64,000 bases of DNA from positions 1 to 64,000 of the forward strand of contig JBFWUM010000005.1 of the NCBI GenBank assembly GCA_050247255.1, written 5' to 3'. Source of the DNA: JBFWUM01 sp050247255. GTDB lineage: Bacteria; Acidobacteriota; Vicinamibacteria; Vicinamibacterales; UBA2999. How positions within the stretch are numbered: the stretch's first letter is position 1; each line of letters opens with the position of its first letter. Under the pieces are notes generated by a model, which worked only from the letters and a program-made list of their open reading frames with translations, did no database searches and was not told the DNA's origin. This document shows, one piece after another, positions 47,966-56,916 of this stretch. The position numbers and the translations under genes were made by a program.

Positions 47966-48985
47966 GTGCCACCCTCCAGAATTCTCATCGCCGGCGGCAA
48001 CGCGGAGCTTCGCGACCGGTTGACCGCCTGGATGGCCGAAGCCGGGCACACGTGCGCGCCGGTGGACACGGCCGAGGCGTTGGCCGAGGCGCGCCGCGTG
48101 GCGCCGGACGTGGCCGTCGTCCTCGCTGCCGCTCCAGACGATGGCGACATGTGGGTGGCGCGCATGCTCCGGGCACAACCTGAGCCCGTGGTGATCGTCG
48201 TCGCGCTGGCATGGGCCGAAGCGGTCGCCGTGATGGCGACGCAGCTCGGTGCGCTCGACTGCGTGCCCTGGCCCTCCGGCAAGGCCACGATGTGCGACGC
48301 GGTCGAGCGGGCGCTGGCGTGGCGCGACCGCGGACACGAGCGGGCGCGCCGGCTCGGCCAGCTGAAAGAGGAGCTCGCCCGAAGCCAGGCGCATCTGGCC
48401 GCGACGGCGCGGCGCGTCGAGCCGGCGCGGGTGACGTCGGTACTGCTCGCCGTGCTCGAGGCGCGGGCCCCCGATGCCTGCGAGCACTCGCGGCGCGTGG
48501 CCCGATCGGCCGCCGTGCTCGCTGACACGCTGCGACTGCCGCCGGCCCAGGCGCGGGAGATCCGTGATGCGGCACTGCTGCACGACATTGGCAAGGTCGC
48601 GCTGCCGCCACGCCTGCTGTCGCCGGCCGAGCCGCTCAGCGACGACGAACTGGCGTTGCTTCGGACGCACGTGCAGGTGACGCGGCACGTGTTGTCGCCG
48701 GTCGCCGGCATGCGCCCGCTCGCCACGATCGCCTCCAGCGTGCACGAACGCTGGGATGGGCTCGGGTATCCCGACGGCCTGAGCGGCGCCGCCATTCCAC
48801 TGGGTGCCCGCCTCGTCGCGGTCTGCCACGCCTACGACACGGCGACGACCGCCGGGGCCGCGGGCGACGCCGCGGGCCACGACGAAGCGGCGCTCGATCT
48901 CATACGCCTGTCCGGCACGCGCCTCGACCCCGACATGGTCCGCGCGTGGCTGGTCATGGGAGACGCGTTCAGATGCTGCTCATAA
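47966..48985 (+). CDS. HD-GYP domain protein with degenerate receiver, putative c-di-GMP phosphodiesterase
   Basis: 339 residues from GTG 47966; GTG 47909 would add 19. Residues 1-120 look like a receiver (ILIAGGNAELRDRL), but the phospho-acceptor region reads VVLAAAPDDGD, so phosphorylation is doubtful. The HD-GYP domain follows: CEHSRRVARSAAVLA, AALLHDIGKVALP (HD pair), and VHERWDGLGYPDGLSG (H-E-x-W-D-G-x-G-Y-P), all metal-binding landmarks intact. HD-GYP proteins hydrolyse c-di-GMP. It lies between two motAB pairs and its end overlaps the second motA by 13 bases, so it probably adjusts stator activity or local c-di-GMP. Confidence 0.88.
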   Translation: MPPSRILIAGGNAELRDRLTAWMAEAGHTCAPVDTAEALAEARRVAPDVAVVLAAAPDDGDMWVARMLRAQPEPVVIVVALAWAEAVAVMATQLGALDCVPWPSGKATMCDAVERALAWRDRGHERARRLGQLKEELARSQAHLAATARRVEPARVTSVLLAVLEARAPDACEHSRRVARSAAVLADTLRLPPAQAREIRDAALLHDIGKVALPPRLLSPAEPLSDDELALLRTHVQVTRHVLSPVAGMRPLATIASSVHERWDGLGYPDGLSGAAIPLGARLVAVCHAYDTATTAGAAGDAAGHDEAALDLIRLSGTRLDPDMVRAWLVMGDAFRCCS

Positions 48986-49848
48986 TCGGACTCCTCGTCG
49001 TGGTCGGCGCCGTCGTCGGCGGCTACCTGATGGCAGGCGGCGCGCTGATGGTGCTGAACCAGCCGTCCGAATTCGTTGTCATCGGCGGCGCCGCGATCGG
49101 CAGTCTCCTCGTGAGCACGCCAATGGCCGTGCTCAAGAGCGCCCTGAGCCAGATCAAATCGCTGCTGGGAGGACCGGCGCAGCGCGGCGACTACGTCGAG
49201 CTGCTCTCAATGCTGTTCCAGATCTTCCGGCAGGTGCAGCAGGGCGGCGTGATGTCGCTCGAAGCGCACTTCGAGGATCCGGAGAAGAGCGCCATCCTCG
49301 CGAAGTACCCGAAGTTCCTGGCGCGCCATGATGCGGTCGACTTCCTGGCAGACTCCATCAAGGTCATCATCGTCGGCGGCATCGCCGCGCACGACCTCGA
49401 GGCGCTGATGGACGAGGACCTGAAAGTGCACCACGACGAGGCGCTGCGCCCCTCGTCGGCGCTCACCAAGATCGGGGATGCGCTGCCTGGTCTCGGCATT
49501 GTCGCCGCCGTGCTCGGCGTCGTGATCACGATGGGCCACATCGACGCGCCGCCGGCCGAGATCGGCCACCACGTCGGCGCCGCGCTCGTTGGCACGTTCC
49601 TCGGCATCCTGCTGTCGTACGGCTTCGCGCAGCCGATCGCCACGGCGATGGAACAACGTGTCGGCCAGGATGGCTATTACTGCCTCTGCATCAAGGCCGG
49701 GCTGATGGCCGTCTACAAGGGGAACCCGCCGGCCATCGCCATCGAGTTCGCTCGGCGCGTGCTCCCCCACGAGCTGCGCCCGAGCTTCAACGAGACGGAA
49801 CAGTTCTGCCGCGCGGCGGCAGCACCGCGCGAGGCGGCGGCCGCATGA
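48973..49848 (+). CDS. motA: flagellar stator protein MotA, second copy
   Basis: 291 residues from ATG 48973. LLIIGLLVVVGAVVGGYLMAGGALMVLNQPSEFVVIGGAAIGSLLVSTP is the MotA start. The cytoplasmic loop contains DYVELLSMLFQIFRQVQQGGVMSLEAHFEDP and the channel helices are TKIGDALPGLGIVAAVLGVVITMGHI and GAALVGTFLGILLSYGFAQPIATAME. It corresponds in length and sequence to proteobacterial MotA (about 285-295) and is the more canonical of the two copies. Confidence 0.95.
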   Translation: MLLIIGLLVVVGAVVGGYLMAGGALMVLNQPSEFVVIGGAAIGSLLVSTPMAVLKSALSQIKSLLGGPAQRGDYVELLSMLFQIFRQVQQGGVMSLEAHFEDPEKSAILAKYPKFLARHDAVDFLADSIKVIIVGGIAAHDLEALMDEDLKVHHDEALRPSSALTKIGDALPGLGIVAAVLGVVITMGHIDAPPAEIGHHVGAALVGTFLGILLSYGFAQPIATAMEQRVGQDGYYCLCIKAGLMAVYKGNPPAIAIEFARRVLPHELRPSFNETEQFCRAAAAPREAAAA

Positions 49849-50600
49849 GCGCCCAGAAGGCCCCGCCGATCATCATCATCAAGAAGAAGGGCGGCCACGG
49901 CCACGGGCACCACGGCGGCGCCTGGAAGGTGGCCTACGCCGACTTCGTCACGGCGATGATGGCGTTCTTCCTGGTGATGTGGATCGTCGGGCAGGGCAAG
50001 GAGACGACGGACGGCGTGGCGGCCTACTTCCGCGACCCTGGCGCGTTCGAAGGCGGCACCGGCATTCTCGATGGCGTGGAGCGCGGCACGACCGGCGGCG
50101 GGCATCCGGGCAACGCCCGGCCGAACGTCGACGCCGCCGAGGCGGCGCTCGAAGAAGCGGCGCAGCAGCTGCGGCACGCGCTCGAGGCGCTGCCTGGCTT
50201 CGCCGCCATCCAGGATCGGGTCGACATCCAGGTGACCAGCGAAGGACTGCGGATCGAGCTGCGTGAGGCGCCGAATGACGGGTTCTTCGCCACCGGCAGC
50301 GACGTGCTCAAGCCCGAGGCGGTCGAGGTCCTCGGCGTCGTCGGCACCGAGCTCGGCAAGCTCGGCCGCGGCGTGGCGATCGAGGGACACACCGACAGCC
50401 GACCGTACAGCGGGGGATCCGGCTACACCAACTGGGAGCTGTCGGCGGATCGGGCCAACTCGGCGCGGCGGGTCCTCGAGGCCGGCCTGCAGGCGGGGCA
50501 GATCGAAGCCGTCCGCGGGTATGCCGACACGCAGTTGCGGGTCGCGGCCGATCGTTTCGACGCCTCGAACCGGCGCATTTCCGTCATCGTCCGTCGCTGA
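49845..50600 (+). CDS. motB: flagellar stator protein MotB, second copy
   Basis: 251 residues; ATG overlaps the motA stop. The N-terminus is PPIIIIKKKGGHGHGHHGGAWK, with a His/Gly-rich stretch. The helix has the ion-binding Asp in KVAYADFVTAMMAFFLVMWIVG. The periplasmic OmpA domain is IEGHTDSRPYSGGSGYTNWELSADRANSARRVLEAGL and ends RISVIVRR. It anchors the stator in peptidoglycan. Confidence 0.95.
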   Translation: MSAQKAPPIIIIKKKGGHGHGHHGGAWKVAYADFVTAMMAFFLVMWIVGQGKETTDGVAAYFRDPGAFEGGTGILDGVERGTTGGGHPGNARPNVDAAEAALEEAAQQLRHALEALPGFAAIQDRVDIQVTSEGLRIELREAPNDGFFATGSDVLKPEAVEVLGVVGTELGKLGRGVAIEGHTDSRPYSGGSGYTNWELSADRANSARRVLEAGLQAGQIEAVRGYADTQLRVAADRFDASNRRISVIVRR

Positions 50601-50641
50601 TCCGGGTTTCGTGTCCGATTCCGCCCAATTCGTCACACCGT

Positions 50642-50660
50642 TGTCAGATTTTCGCTGACA
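50642..50660. terminator. hairpin after the second motB
   Basis: TGTCAG-ATTTTCG-CTGACA, 6-bp stem, about 40 bases past the stop. A weak end signal for the stator operon. Confidence 0.35.
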
Positions 50661-50700
50661 TTCCCGTTACGGATGAGGTAGTACCATCGCCGGGATACCG

Positions 50701-52236
50701 ATGAGCATTCATTTCGAGCCTGAACAGGGGATCGAAATCCGGACGTGGCTTCCGGGGCCCAGCATTCCGGTGCTGCTGGTCGAGGACGACGAATCGTACC
50801 GGCACTTCATCGAGGTGAACTGCCGCCGCGTCGACTGGGTCAGCCTGCACTGCGTCGACCGTCTCGCGGCCGTTCCCGAGGCGCTGTCCGCCTGCGGGCC
50901 GGCCGTGATCCTCCTCGACGTGAACCTCCCCGACGGCGACGGCGTCACCTGGCTGCAGTCGCACCGGCACCTCACCGATGCCGCGGTCGTCGTCCTCACC
51001 GGCGACGCGACGCACGACCCGGGCGACATCGCCGCGTTCGCGCAGGACTACCTCGTCAAGTCGCAGATCGCGCCCGATCACCTGCTGCGCGCCATCCGGT
51101 ATGCCTGCGAGCGCCGGCGGGTCGAGCAGGCGGTACGCCAGCGGGACGAACAGCTGCGGCAGGCACAGAAGATGGACGCGATCGGCCGTCTCGCCGGCGG
51201 CATCGCCCACGACTTCGGCAACCTGCTCACGGTGATCACCGAGGCCTGCGAGCGGATGCGGGATACGCTCGATCCGTCGGCCCCGGCGCTGGCGGAAGCG
51301 GAGAAGATCCTGCGCAGCTCGTCGCGGGCGGTGTCGCTCACCCGTCAGCTGATGGCGTTCAGCCGGGCGCCGGCGCAGCCGGCGCGGCGCCTCCATCTGG
51401 GGGCCCTCGTCCGCTCCGTCGGCCAGCTGCTGGAGCAGCTGATCGGCGAGCACATCCTGCTGACGGTCGAGATCGCGCCGGATCTGCAGGCAGTACAGGC
51501 CGATCCGGTGCAGGTCGAGCAGGTGCTGATGAACCTGGCGATCAACGCGCGGGATGCCATGCCGCGCGGCGGCCTGCTGCGCATCGCCGTGGCCAACGAC
51601 GGGACGGCGGTGCGGCTGCAGGTGTCGGACAGCGGCACTGGCATGACGGCCGACGTCAAGGCGCGCGCGTTCGAGCCCTTCTTCACCACCAAGGGCGACC
51701 GCGGCACCGGCCTGGGCCTGGCGACGGTCTACGGCAACGTCATGCAGATGGGCGGCCGCATCGACATCGAGACCGCCGCCGGCGAGGGAACGACGTTCGT
51801 CATCCACCTGCCCGCGGCGGAGGGTCCGGTGAATACCGAGGCCACGCACCCGCCCGAGGTGCCGGCCCGCGGCAACGCGACGATCCTGCTGACCGAGGAC
51901 GAGCCGGACGTGCGCGATCTGCTGCGGGAGATGCTCGCCGAGCACGGCTACACCGTCCTGGTCGCCGACTCGGCCGCCGACGCGCTGTCGTACGCCGAGT
52001 CGTTCAAGCACGACATCGACCTGCTGCTCACCGACATCGTCATGCCCGGCGGCACCGGCCGGGCGCTCGCGCAGCGCCTGCGGTCCGCCCGGCCCGACCT
52101 GAAGGTGCTGCTCATGTCCGGGTATCCGGACCAGCGGGATGGCGCGACGACACCAGACGGCGACCCGCTCCTGGCCAAGCCGTTCAGTCGCGCCGATCTC
52201 CTCGCCCGCATCCACTCGATTCTCGCCACCGCGTAG
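50701..52236 (+). CDS. hybrid sensor kinase: receiver - HisKA - HATPase - receiver
   Basis: 511 residues. Residues 18-130 are a receiver (VLLVEDDESYRHF, Asp in VILLDVNLPDGDG, Lys in DYLVKSQ). The HisKA His is in GGIAHDFGNLLTVITEA. The ATPase has N-box MNLAINARDAM, G1 VSDSGTGM and G2 DRGTGLGLATV. A second receiver covers about 395-510 (ILLTEDEPDVRDLL, Asp in LLLTDIVMPGGTG, Lys in LLAKPF). There is no membrane segment, so it is a soluble multistep phosphorelay kinase. It is followed by two similar kinases in the same direction and is probably part of one local network. Confidence 0.9.
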   Translation: MSIHFEPEQGIEIRTWLPGPSIPVLLVEDDESYRHFIEVNCRRVDWVSLHCVDRLAAVPEALSACGPAVILLDVNLPDGDGVTWLQSHRHLTDAAVVVLTGDATHDPGDIAAFAQDYLVKSQIAPDHLLRAIRYACERRRVEQAVRQRDEQLRQAQKMDAIGRLAGGIAHDFGNLLTVITEACERMRDTLDPSAPALAEAEKILRSSSRAVSLTRQLMAFSRAPAQPARRLHLGALVRSVGQLLEQLIGEHILLTVEIAPDLQAVQADPVQVEQVLMNLAINARDAMPRGGLLRIAVANDGTAVRLQVSDSGTGMTADVKARAFEPFFTTKGDRGTGLGLATVYGNVMQMGGRIDIETAAGEGTTFVIHLPAAEGPVNTEATHPPEVPARGNATILLTEDEPDVRDLLREMLAEHGYTVLVADSAADALSYAESFKHDIDLLLTDIVMPGGTGRALAQRLRSARPDLKVLLMSGYPDQRDGATTPDGDPLLAKPFSRADLLARIHSILATA

Positions 52237-52330
52237 CCGTTCGCCCGCCGCGCGCGTCGGCGCATTCAAGCAGCCGCCGGGTCCGCCGATTGACTGTCTG
52301 AACGGCGCTCGCGTGGGCGCCTCTGACGAC

Positions 52331-53437
52331 ATGGCGATCGAGCCGTATTCACCGGACGCGCCGCTGCTGGCGGCATCAGACCTCACGGCCCTGGCCGTCG
52401 GCGCTGCGCACGACGTGCGCAACCTGCTGTTCGTCGTCTCCACGCACAGCCACCGGCTGCTGCAGGCGCTCGACGCGGACGATCCGCTGCGCGCCGATGC
52501 TGCGGCGATCCGTGACGCCGCCGAGCGCGCGGCGCGGCTGGCACGACAGGTGCTCTCGGCCGGGCGATTCGGGGGCACGCCGCGCGAGACCGATGTCAAC
52601 TCGGTGATCCGCGGCTGCGAATCGCTGCTCCAGAAACTCTGCGGGACGCACGTGGCGCTGCACGTGGAGCTCGCCGACGGCGTCTGGCCCGTGCCGGTGA
52701 CCGCGACGCAACTCGAACAGGTCTTGATCAATCTGGCCGTGAACGCCTGCGACGCCATGCCCGACGGCGGCGTGCTGCGCATCGCGACGCATGCGACCCG
52801 CGAACGACGGGTCGTCGTGTCGGTGGCCGACAGCGGCAAGGGGATGGATGCGGTGGTGCAGTCGCGCATGTTCGAACCGTTCTTCACGACGCGGGCGGAA
52901 TCCGGCGGGTCTGGTGTCGGGCTGGCGACGGTCAACGCGATCGTCGCGCAGGCCGGCGGCACGATCGACGTGCAGTCCGCCCCCGGACAGGGGACGCACG
53001 TGCGCGTCAGCCTGCCGGCTCGCGCCGCGCATGAACCACGCGTCGTACAACGCGCGAGGCGCAGCGCGCGCATTCTCGTCGTGGAGGACGAGGCCGCGGT
53101 GCGGCAGTTGCTCGCGCAGTGCCTGAACGCCCAGGGCTACGAGCCGGTGGTCGCCGGCACCGCGGGTGAAGCAGCAGAGGCCTGGGACACGGCGCCCGAG
53201 CCGTTCGACCTGGTCGTCAGCGATATTTCGCTGCCCGACGCGGAGGGGCCGCAGTTGGCGGCGCGCTTCAGGCGCGAGCGTGAACAGGTCGAACTGCTGT
53301 TCATGTCGGGCTCCATCGACGCGCCAGAAGTCATCACGCGAGCCGGCTTGCGCGCGCCGATCCTGACCAAGCCGTTTTCGATGGCGGAATTCGCCGACGC
53401 GATCCGCCTGGCGCTCCACCAGGCACCGGCGGCATAG
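52331..53437 (+). CDS. hybrid sensor kinase: HisKA - HATPase - receiver
   Basis: 368 residues from ATG 52331. The His is in ALAVGAAHDVRNLLFVV; N-box INLAVNACDAM; G1 VADSGKGMD; G2 SGGSGVGLATV. The C-terminal receiver has ILVVEDEAAVRQLL, Asp in LVVSDISLPDAEG and Lys in ILTKPFSM. It lacks the N-terminal receiver of its neighbour; otherwise closely alike. Soluble, with the sensing input unknown. A GTG at 52313 is an alternative start. The 94 bases before it hold no recognisable gene. Confidence 0.9.
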   Translation: MAIEPYSPDAPLLAASDLTALAVGAAHDVRNLLFVVSTHSHRLLQALDADDPLRADAAAIRDAAERAARLARQVLSAGRFGGTPRETDVNSVIRGCESLLQKLCGTHVALHVELADGVWPVPVTATQLEQVLINLAVNACDAMPDGGVLRIATHATRERRVVVSVADSGKGMDAVVQSRMFEPFFTTRAESGGSGVGLATVNAIVAQAGGTIDVQSAPGQGTHVRVSLPARAAHEPRVVQRARRSARILVVEDEAAVRQLLAQCLNAQGYEPVVAGTAGEAAEAWDTAPEPFDLVVSDISLPDAEGPQLAARFRREREQVELLFMSGSIDAPEVITRAGLRAPILTKPFSMAEFADAIRLALHQAPAA

Positions 53438-53474
53438 GCGCGCGGGCCGACATTTGAGGATTCAGGGTGCGCTT

Positions 53475-53939
53475 GTGAAGGACACAGCCTCGTTCGGACG
53501 CGATCTGGGAACCGCTTCGCGGCGCCTGGTCCTCGAGATCGGCTTGCTCGATCTCGCGACCCGGCTGGCCGACGCGGAGGCCCCGATGGCGGCGCTGCTC
53601 GACGCGCCCTCGGACGGGCCGCTCATCGAGCGTGTGCTCGCCGACCTGCGCGCGATCGCCGGCAGCGCCGAGACGCATACGCAGCTCCGCGTGGCAGCAG
53701 TCGGCCACTGTGCCGCGGCGGCGCTCGAATCGGGCGCGTTGTCGCCGGCCTCGGACGGGCCGGCGCTGGCGGCGCTGCTGCAGCGCGCCCACGAGCTCAT
53801 GACGGTGCTGGTGCACGACGCCATCCGGCAGCTCGATGGCCACGCTGCCGCCGCGCTCGAAGGCGCGGTCGACGCGTTCATCGATCATGCGTCGACGATG
53901 GCCTGGCGATGGACGGCTCGCGGTCAGCCGGTTCATTAG
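53475..53939 (+). CDS. hypothetical helical protein between kinases
   Basis: 154 residues from GTG 53475, or 161 from TTG 53454. Ala/Leu-rich and helical, with LGTASRRLVLEIGLLDLATRLADAEAPMAALL and LLQRAHELMTVLVHDAIRQLDGHAAAAL. It could be a phosphotransfer-like bundle, but I see no convincing active His in an HPt-type context (H-x-K-G), so I do not assign one. Lies in the kinase run, 37 bases after the previous gene. Confidence 0.55.
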   Translation: MKDTASFGRDLGTASRRLVLEIGLLDLATRLADAEAPMAALLDAPSDGPLIERVLADLRAIAGSAETHTQLRVAAVGHCAAAALESGALSPASDGPALAALLQRAHELMTVLVHDAIRQLDGHAAAALEGAVDAFIDHASTMAWRWTARGQPVH

Positions 53940-53962
53940 TCCGGCCCCCATAAGCTCTTCTA

Positions 53963-53968
53963 TATAAT
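53963..53968 (+). promoter_or_regulatory. possible -10 element of the third kinase gene
   Basis: TATAAT within CTATATAATTACTC, the most AT-rich stretch in this area, 31 bases before the ATG at 53999. No good -35 is seen at the usual distance, so a sigma-70-type promoter is only suggested. Confidence 0.35.
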
Positions 53969-53998
53969 TACTCGGCCATTCGTCCTGGCTCCGGCCTG

Positions 53999-55552
53999 AT
54001 GAATCTGCAGTTTCATTCCTCCTCGTTTCGTGTGCTCCTCGTCTCTGCGCCCTTCGAGGTGGTGTCCCCGCTTCCGGCGGTGGATGCCATCGTGGTGCAC
54101 GGCGCCGACGCACCCCTTCACCTCCGCGCCGTGGTCGCGGCGGCCGGAGGTGTCCCGGTCGTCCTGGTTGCCGACGCGGACGCGCGGGTGTCTGCAGCCT
54201 GGATCGCCGAGGGCGCCGACGACGTCGTCCCGGCTGGCGCCGCCGCGCCGACGATCGACGCGGCCGTGCGGCGGGCCGTGGCACGCCACGGGCGGGCACC
54301 TGGTGCGGCCCGCCAGGACGGGGCATCCCCCCAGGAGTCAGCCGCCGCAGGGCCCGAGGCGCCGCACGCCGCGCCCCAGCCCATGCCCCAGGCCGTACCG
54401 CAAGTCACAGCGCTGACCCGTCTTGCCGGCGGTGTGGCCCACGACTTCAACAACCTGCTGCTGGTCATTGCCGGGCAGACGGATCGGCTGCGCGAGCTGA
54501 TGCCGGCGGACCCCGCGTTCCGCGGGCCGCTCGACGCCATTGCCGGCGCGGCGTCGCGGGCCGGCACCGTCACGCAGCAACTGCTGGCCATCAGCCGTCG
54601 GCAAATGCTCGTGCCGGATACGCTGGAGTTGAACGCGGTCGTCCTCGAGGCGGTGCCGGCCCTGGCGTCGCGGCTGGGAGCCGCCGTCCAGATCGTGACG
54701 CACCTGGCCCACGGGCTGCCCGCGGTGCAGGCGGATCGCGCGCAGCTCGTCGAGGCGCTGTCGAGCCTGACGGCTCACGCCGGCGAATCGATGCCCGACG
54801 GCGGCCTGCTGACGCTCGCGACCGACCTGGTGTCGGTCAGCGGGTCGATGCGCCGGCAGCGCCCATGGCTGCCGACCGGTGAGTTCATCCGCCTGCGCAT
54901 CACCGATACCGGCAGCGGCATCGAGCAGAGCGTCCTCCCGCACGTCTTCGAGCCATTCAGCGACGTCGACGATCCGATTCGCCCGCGCGGCCTCGGTCTG
55001 GCGTCGGTGTACAGCACGATCAAGCAGAGCGGTGGGTACATCTGGATCGACAGTGCGCCCGGTCGCGGCACGGAGGTGACCCTCCTGCTGCCGCGCGCAG
55101 TCGATCCGGCCGCGGCCGGCACGCGGTCGGCGCGGGCGCCGGAGACGGTCGCACGCGCGGCGGAGCGCGCGGCGAACGCGCCAGGCCCCCGCGTGCTCCT
55201 GGTCGAGGACGAACAGGAAGTGCGTCAGCTGCTGGCGGCGATGCTCGAGCGCCAGGGCATGATGGTCGCCGCCGTCGAATCCGCCGAGGCGGGACTGGTC
55301 GAGGCGGAACAGCACCGCTTCGACATCCTGATCAGCGATGTCGTGCTGCCGGGGCGTAGCGGCCCGGAGCTGGCCCGCGAGGTCAGGCAGCGATGGCCCG
55401 GCACCCGCGTGCTCTTCATCTCCGGCTACACCGGCGATCTCTGTTCGCCGGGCGATCTCGACTCGCCGCTCGGATTCCTGCAGAAGCCGTTCTCCGGCCA
55501 GGAACTGGTCGATCGCATCCACGCGATCCTCATGCGGACGGGCGCGTCCTAA
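53999..55552 (+). CDS. hybrid sensor kinase with altered ATP-binding N-box
   Basis: 517 residues. The N-terminal 90 are a degenerate receiver-like domain, then a Pro/Ala/Gln linker. HisKA is intact (AGGVAHDFNNLLLVIAGQ). In the ATPase domain the N-box reads SSLTAHAGESMPDGG, so the Mg-ATP Asn of N-L-x-x-N-A is replaced by His. G1 (ITDTGSGI) and G2 (PRGLGLASV) are present. The C-terminal receiver is normal (VLLVEDEQEVRQLL, Asp in ILISDVVLPGRSG, Lys in FLQKPF). It may be a weak or pseudokinase that passes phosphate to its receiver or acts as a phosphatase. Its 3' end overlaps the convergent MocR gene by 23 bases. Confidence 0.88.
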   Translation: MNLQFHSSSFRVLLVSAPFEVVSPLPAVDAIVVHGADAPLHLRAVVAAAGGVPVVLVADADARVSAAWIAEGADDVVPAGAAAPTIDAAVRRAVARHGRAPGAARQDGASPQESAAAGPEAPHAAPQPMPQAVPQVTALTRLAGGVAHDFNNLLLVIAGQTDRLRELMPADPAFRGPLDAIAGAASRAGTVTQQLLAISRRQMLVPDTLELNAVVLEAVPALASRLGAAVQIVTHLAHGLPAVQADRAQLVEALSSLTAHAGESMPDGGLLTLATDLVSVSGSMRRQRPWLPTGEFIRLRITDTGSGIEQSVLPHVFEPFSDVDDPIRPRGLGLASVYSTIKQSGGYIWIDSAPGRGTEVTLLLPRAVDPAAAGTRSARAPETVARAAERAANAPGPRVLLVEDEQEVRQLLAAMLERQGMMVAAVESAEAGLVEAEQHRFDILISDVVLPGRSGPELAREVRQRWPGTRVLFISGYTGDLCSPGDLDSPLGFLQKPFSGQELVDRIHAILMRTGAS

Positions 55553-56852
55553 TCGCCACCGCCGCGGCCACCGCGTCGGCCAGCCGCCCCGCGTCCTCCG
55601 GTGGCAACGCCGCGGTGGTGATGCGCAAGCCGGGCGGCGCGTTGATGCGAAACGGCTCGCCCCGCGCCACGGCCCATCCACGCTCGGCCAACTCCTCAGC
55701 CACGCTCCCCTCGTGTGCCACCGGCATCCAGACGTTGATGCCCGACGACCCGAGCGCGGTGACGCCACGTTCGGCGAGCGCGGCGAGCAGCGCGGCGCGC
55801 CGCCGCGTGTAGGTACCGGCAGCCCGTGCCAGCTGACGCCCCGCCGCCGGGTCGGACCAGAGCGACAGCACCAGCTGTTGCAGCAGCAGGCTGACGCGCC
55901 GCGGGCCGATCGCGAAGCGCCCCTCGACGCGGCCGACGGTCAGCGCATCGCCGGCGACGATGGCCAGGCGCAGGTCGGGACCGAGGGACTTCGCGGTGGA
56001 TCGCACGTGCGCCCAGCGATGGCGGGCAGGGTCGGTCAGCGTGGCCAGCGGCACGCCGGCGATCGACGCGCACGGGTCGTTCTCGATCAGCAGCACGTCG
56101 GGATGGCGCCGCAGGAGGCCGCGCAGGTCCGAAGCGCGCGCATCGTCAATCGCCGCGCCGGTCGGGTTCTGCGCGCGGGCCGTGACGATCGCGGCGCGGC
56201 ACGACCGCCGCAGTGCGGCATCGAGGGATGCGGGGACCGGGCCCGCCGCATCGACCTCGAACGGGATCGCGGCATAGCCGGAAGCCGTCAGCATGTCGAG
56301 CATGGCAGGGAACGACGGATCCTCGACCGCCACCGCATCTCCCGGACGAAGGTGCTCGCGCAGCGCGCGCTCGATACCGTCCAGCGCGCCGGAGACAACC
56401 GTCAGCGCCGCCGGCGCCACACCGTCGGTTTCGAGCTCGCCGGCAGCGAACGCCAGCAGGGCCGCGAGGTGCGGTGCGCGGTCGTACAGCGCAGGGGCGG
56501 GATCCAGTGCCCGCAGCGCGCTGGCCAGAGACGGCAGCAAGGCCGGGTCGGGATTGCCGCTCGCCAGATCGACGAGGTGGTCGAGCCGCCCGCCGGTTCG
56601 TGCCGCGCGGGTGCCGATTGGCGGGCGCGGGACGATGCGTGTGCCGCGGCGTCCATGCGCGGCGGTCAAGCCGCGGGTGCGCAGGAGACGATATGCGGCG
56701 GCCACTGTGGCGGGGCTGACCTTGAGCCGCGCGGCAAGTTCGCGAACGGGGGGCAACACCTCAGACGCGGTGACGCGCCCGCTCTGGATGCTGCGTTCGA
56801 ACGATGCCGCGATCGAGCGGGCCGACCAGCCGGAGTTGCTCTTTCGTGGCAT
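55530..56852 (-). CDS. MocR-type regulator: GntR HTH fused to PLP aminotransferase fold
   Basis: 440 residues. Residues 1-75 are a GntR winged helix: IAASFERSIQSGRVTASEVLPPVRELAARLKVSPATVAAAYRLLRTRGL. The rest is a fold-type I aminotransferase: VVSGALDGIERALREHL, AQNPTGAAID, LLIENDP (Asp for the pyridine N) and the PLP Lys in RSTAKSLGPDLRLAIVAG. MocR proteins such as PtsJ, PdxR and GabR act as regulators. The target is unknown; an inverted repeat in the divergent promoter region (56865-56880) could be its operator. Confidence 0.9.
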   Translation of the reverse strand: MPRKSNSGWSARSIAASFERSIQSGRVTASEVLPPVRELAARLKVSPATVAAAYRLLRTRGLTAAHGRRGTRIVPRPPIGTRAARTGGRLDHLVDLASGNPDPALLPSLASALRALDPAPALYDRAPHLAALLAFAAGELETDGVAPAALTVVSGALDGIERALREHLRPGDAVAVEDPSFPAMLDMLTASGYAAIPFEVDAAGPVPASLDAALRRSCRAAIVTARAQNPTGAAIDDARASDLRGLLRRHPDVLLIENDPCASIAGVPLATLTDPARHRWAHVRSTAKSLGPDLRLAIVAGDALTVGRVEGRFAIGPRRVSLLLQQLVLSLWSDPAAGRQLARAAGTYTRRRAALLAALAERGVTALGSSGINVWMPVAHEGSVAEELAERGWAVARGEPFRINAPPGLRITTAALPPEDAGRLADAVAAAVAIRTRPSA

Positions 56853-56864
56853 TACATATACTAG

Positions 56865-56880
56865 TTTGTACTAATACAAA
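56865..56880. promoter_or_regulatory. inverted repeat, likely MocR operator or divergent promoter
   Basis: TTTGTA-CTAA-TACAAA, perfect 6-bp inverted repeat, with a second TACTA just upstream (ATACTAGTTTGTACTAATAC). Very AT-rich against the surrounding GC-rich sequence, it lies 13 bases from the MocR start and 37 from the MutS-like ATG. Confidence 0.6.
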
Positions 56881-56916
56881 TCTCAGAGCAACCGCTTGTC
56901 ACACAATAGTCTGGCA

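Noticed and set aside
53475..53939. Histidine phosphotransfer (HPt) protein among the kinases
   Set aside because: Helical and well placed, but no convincing H-x-K-G-type active site is visible; kept as hypothetical.
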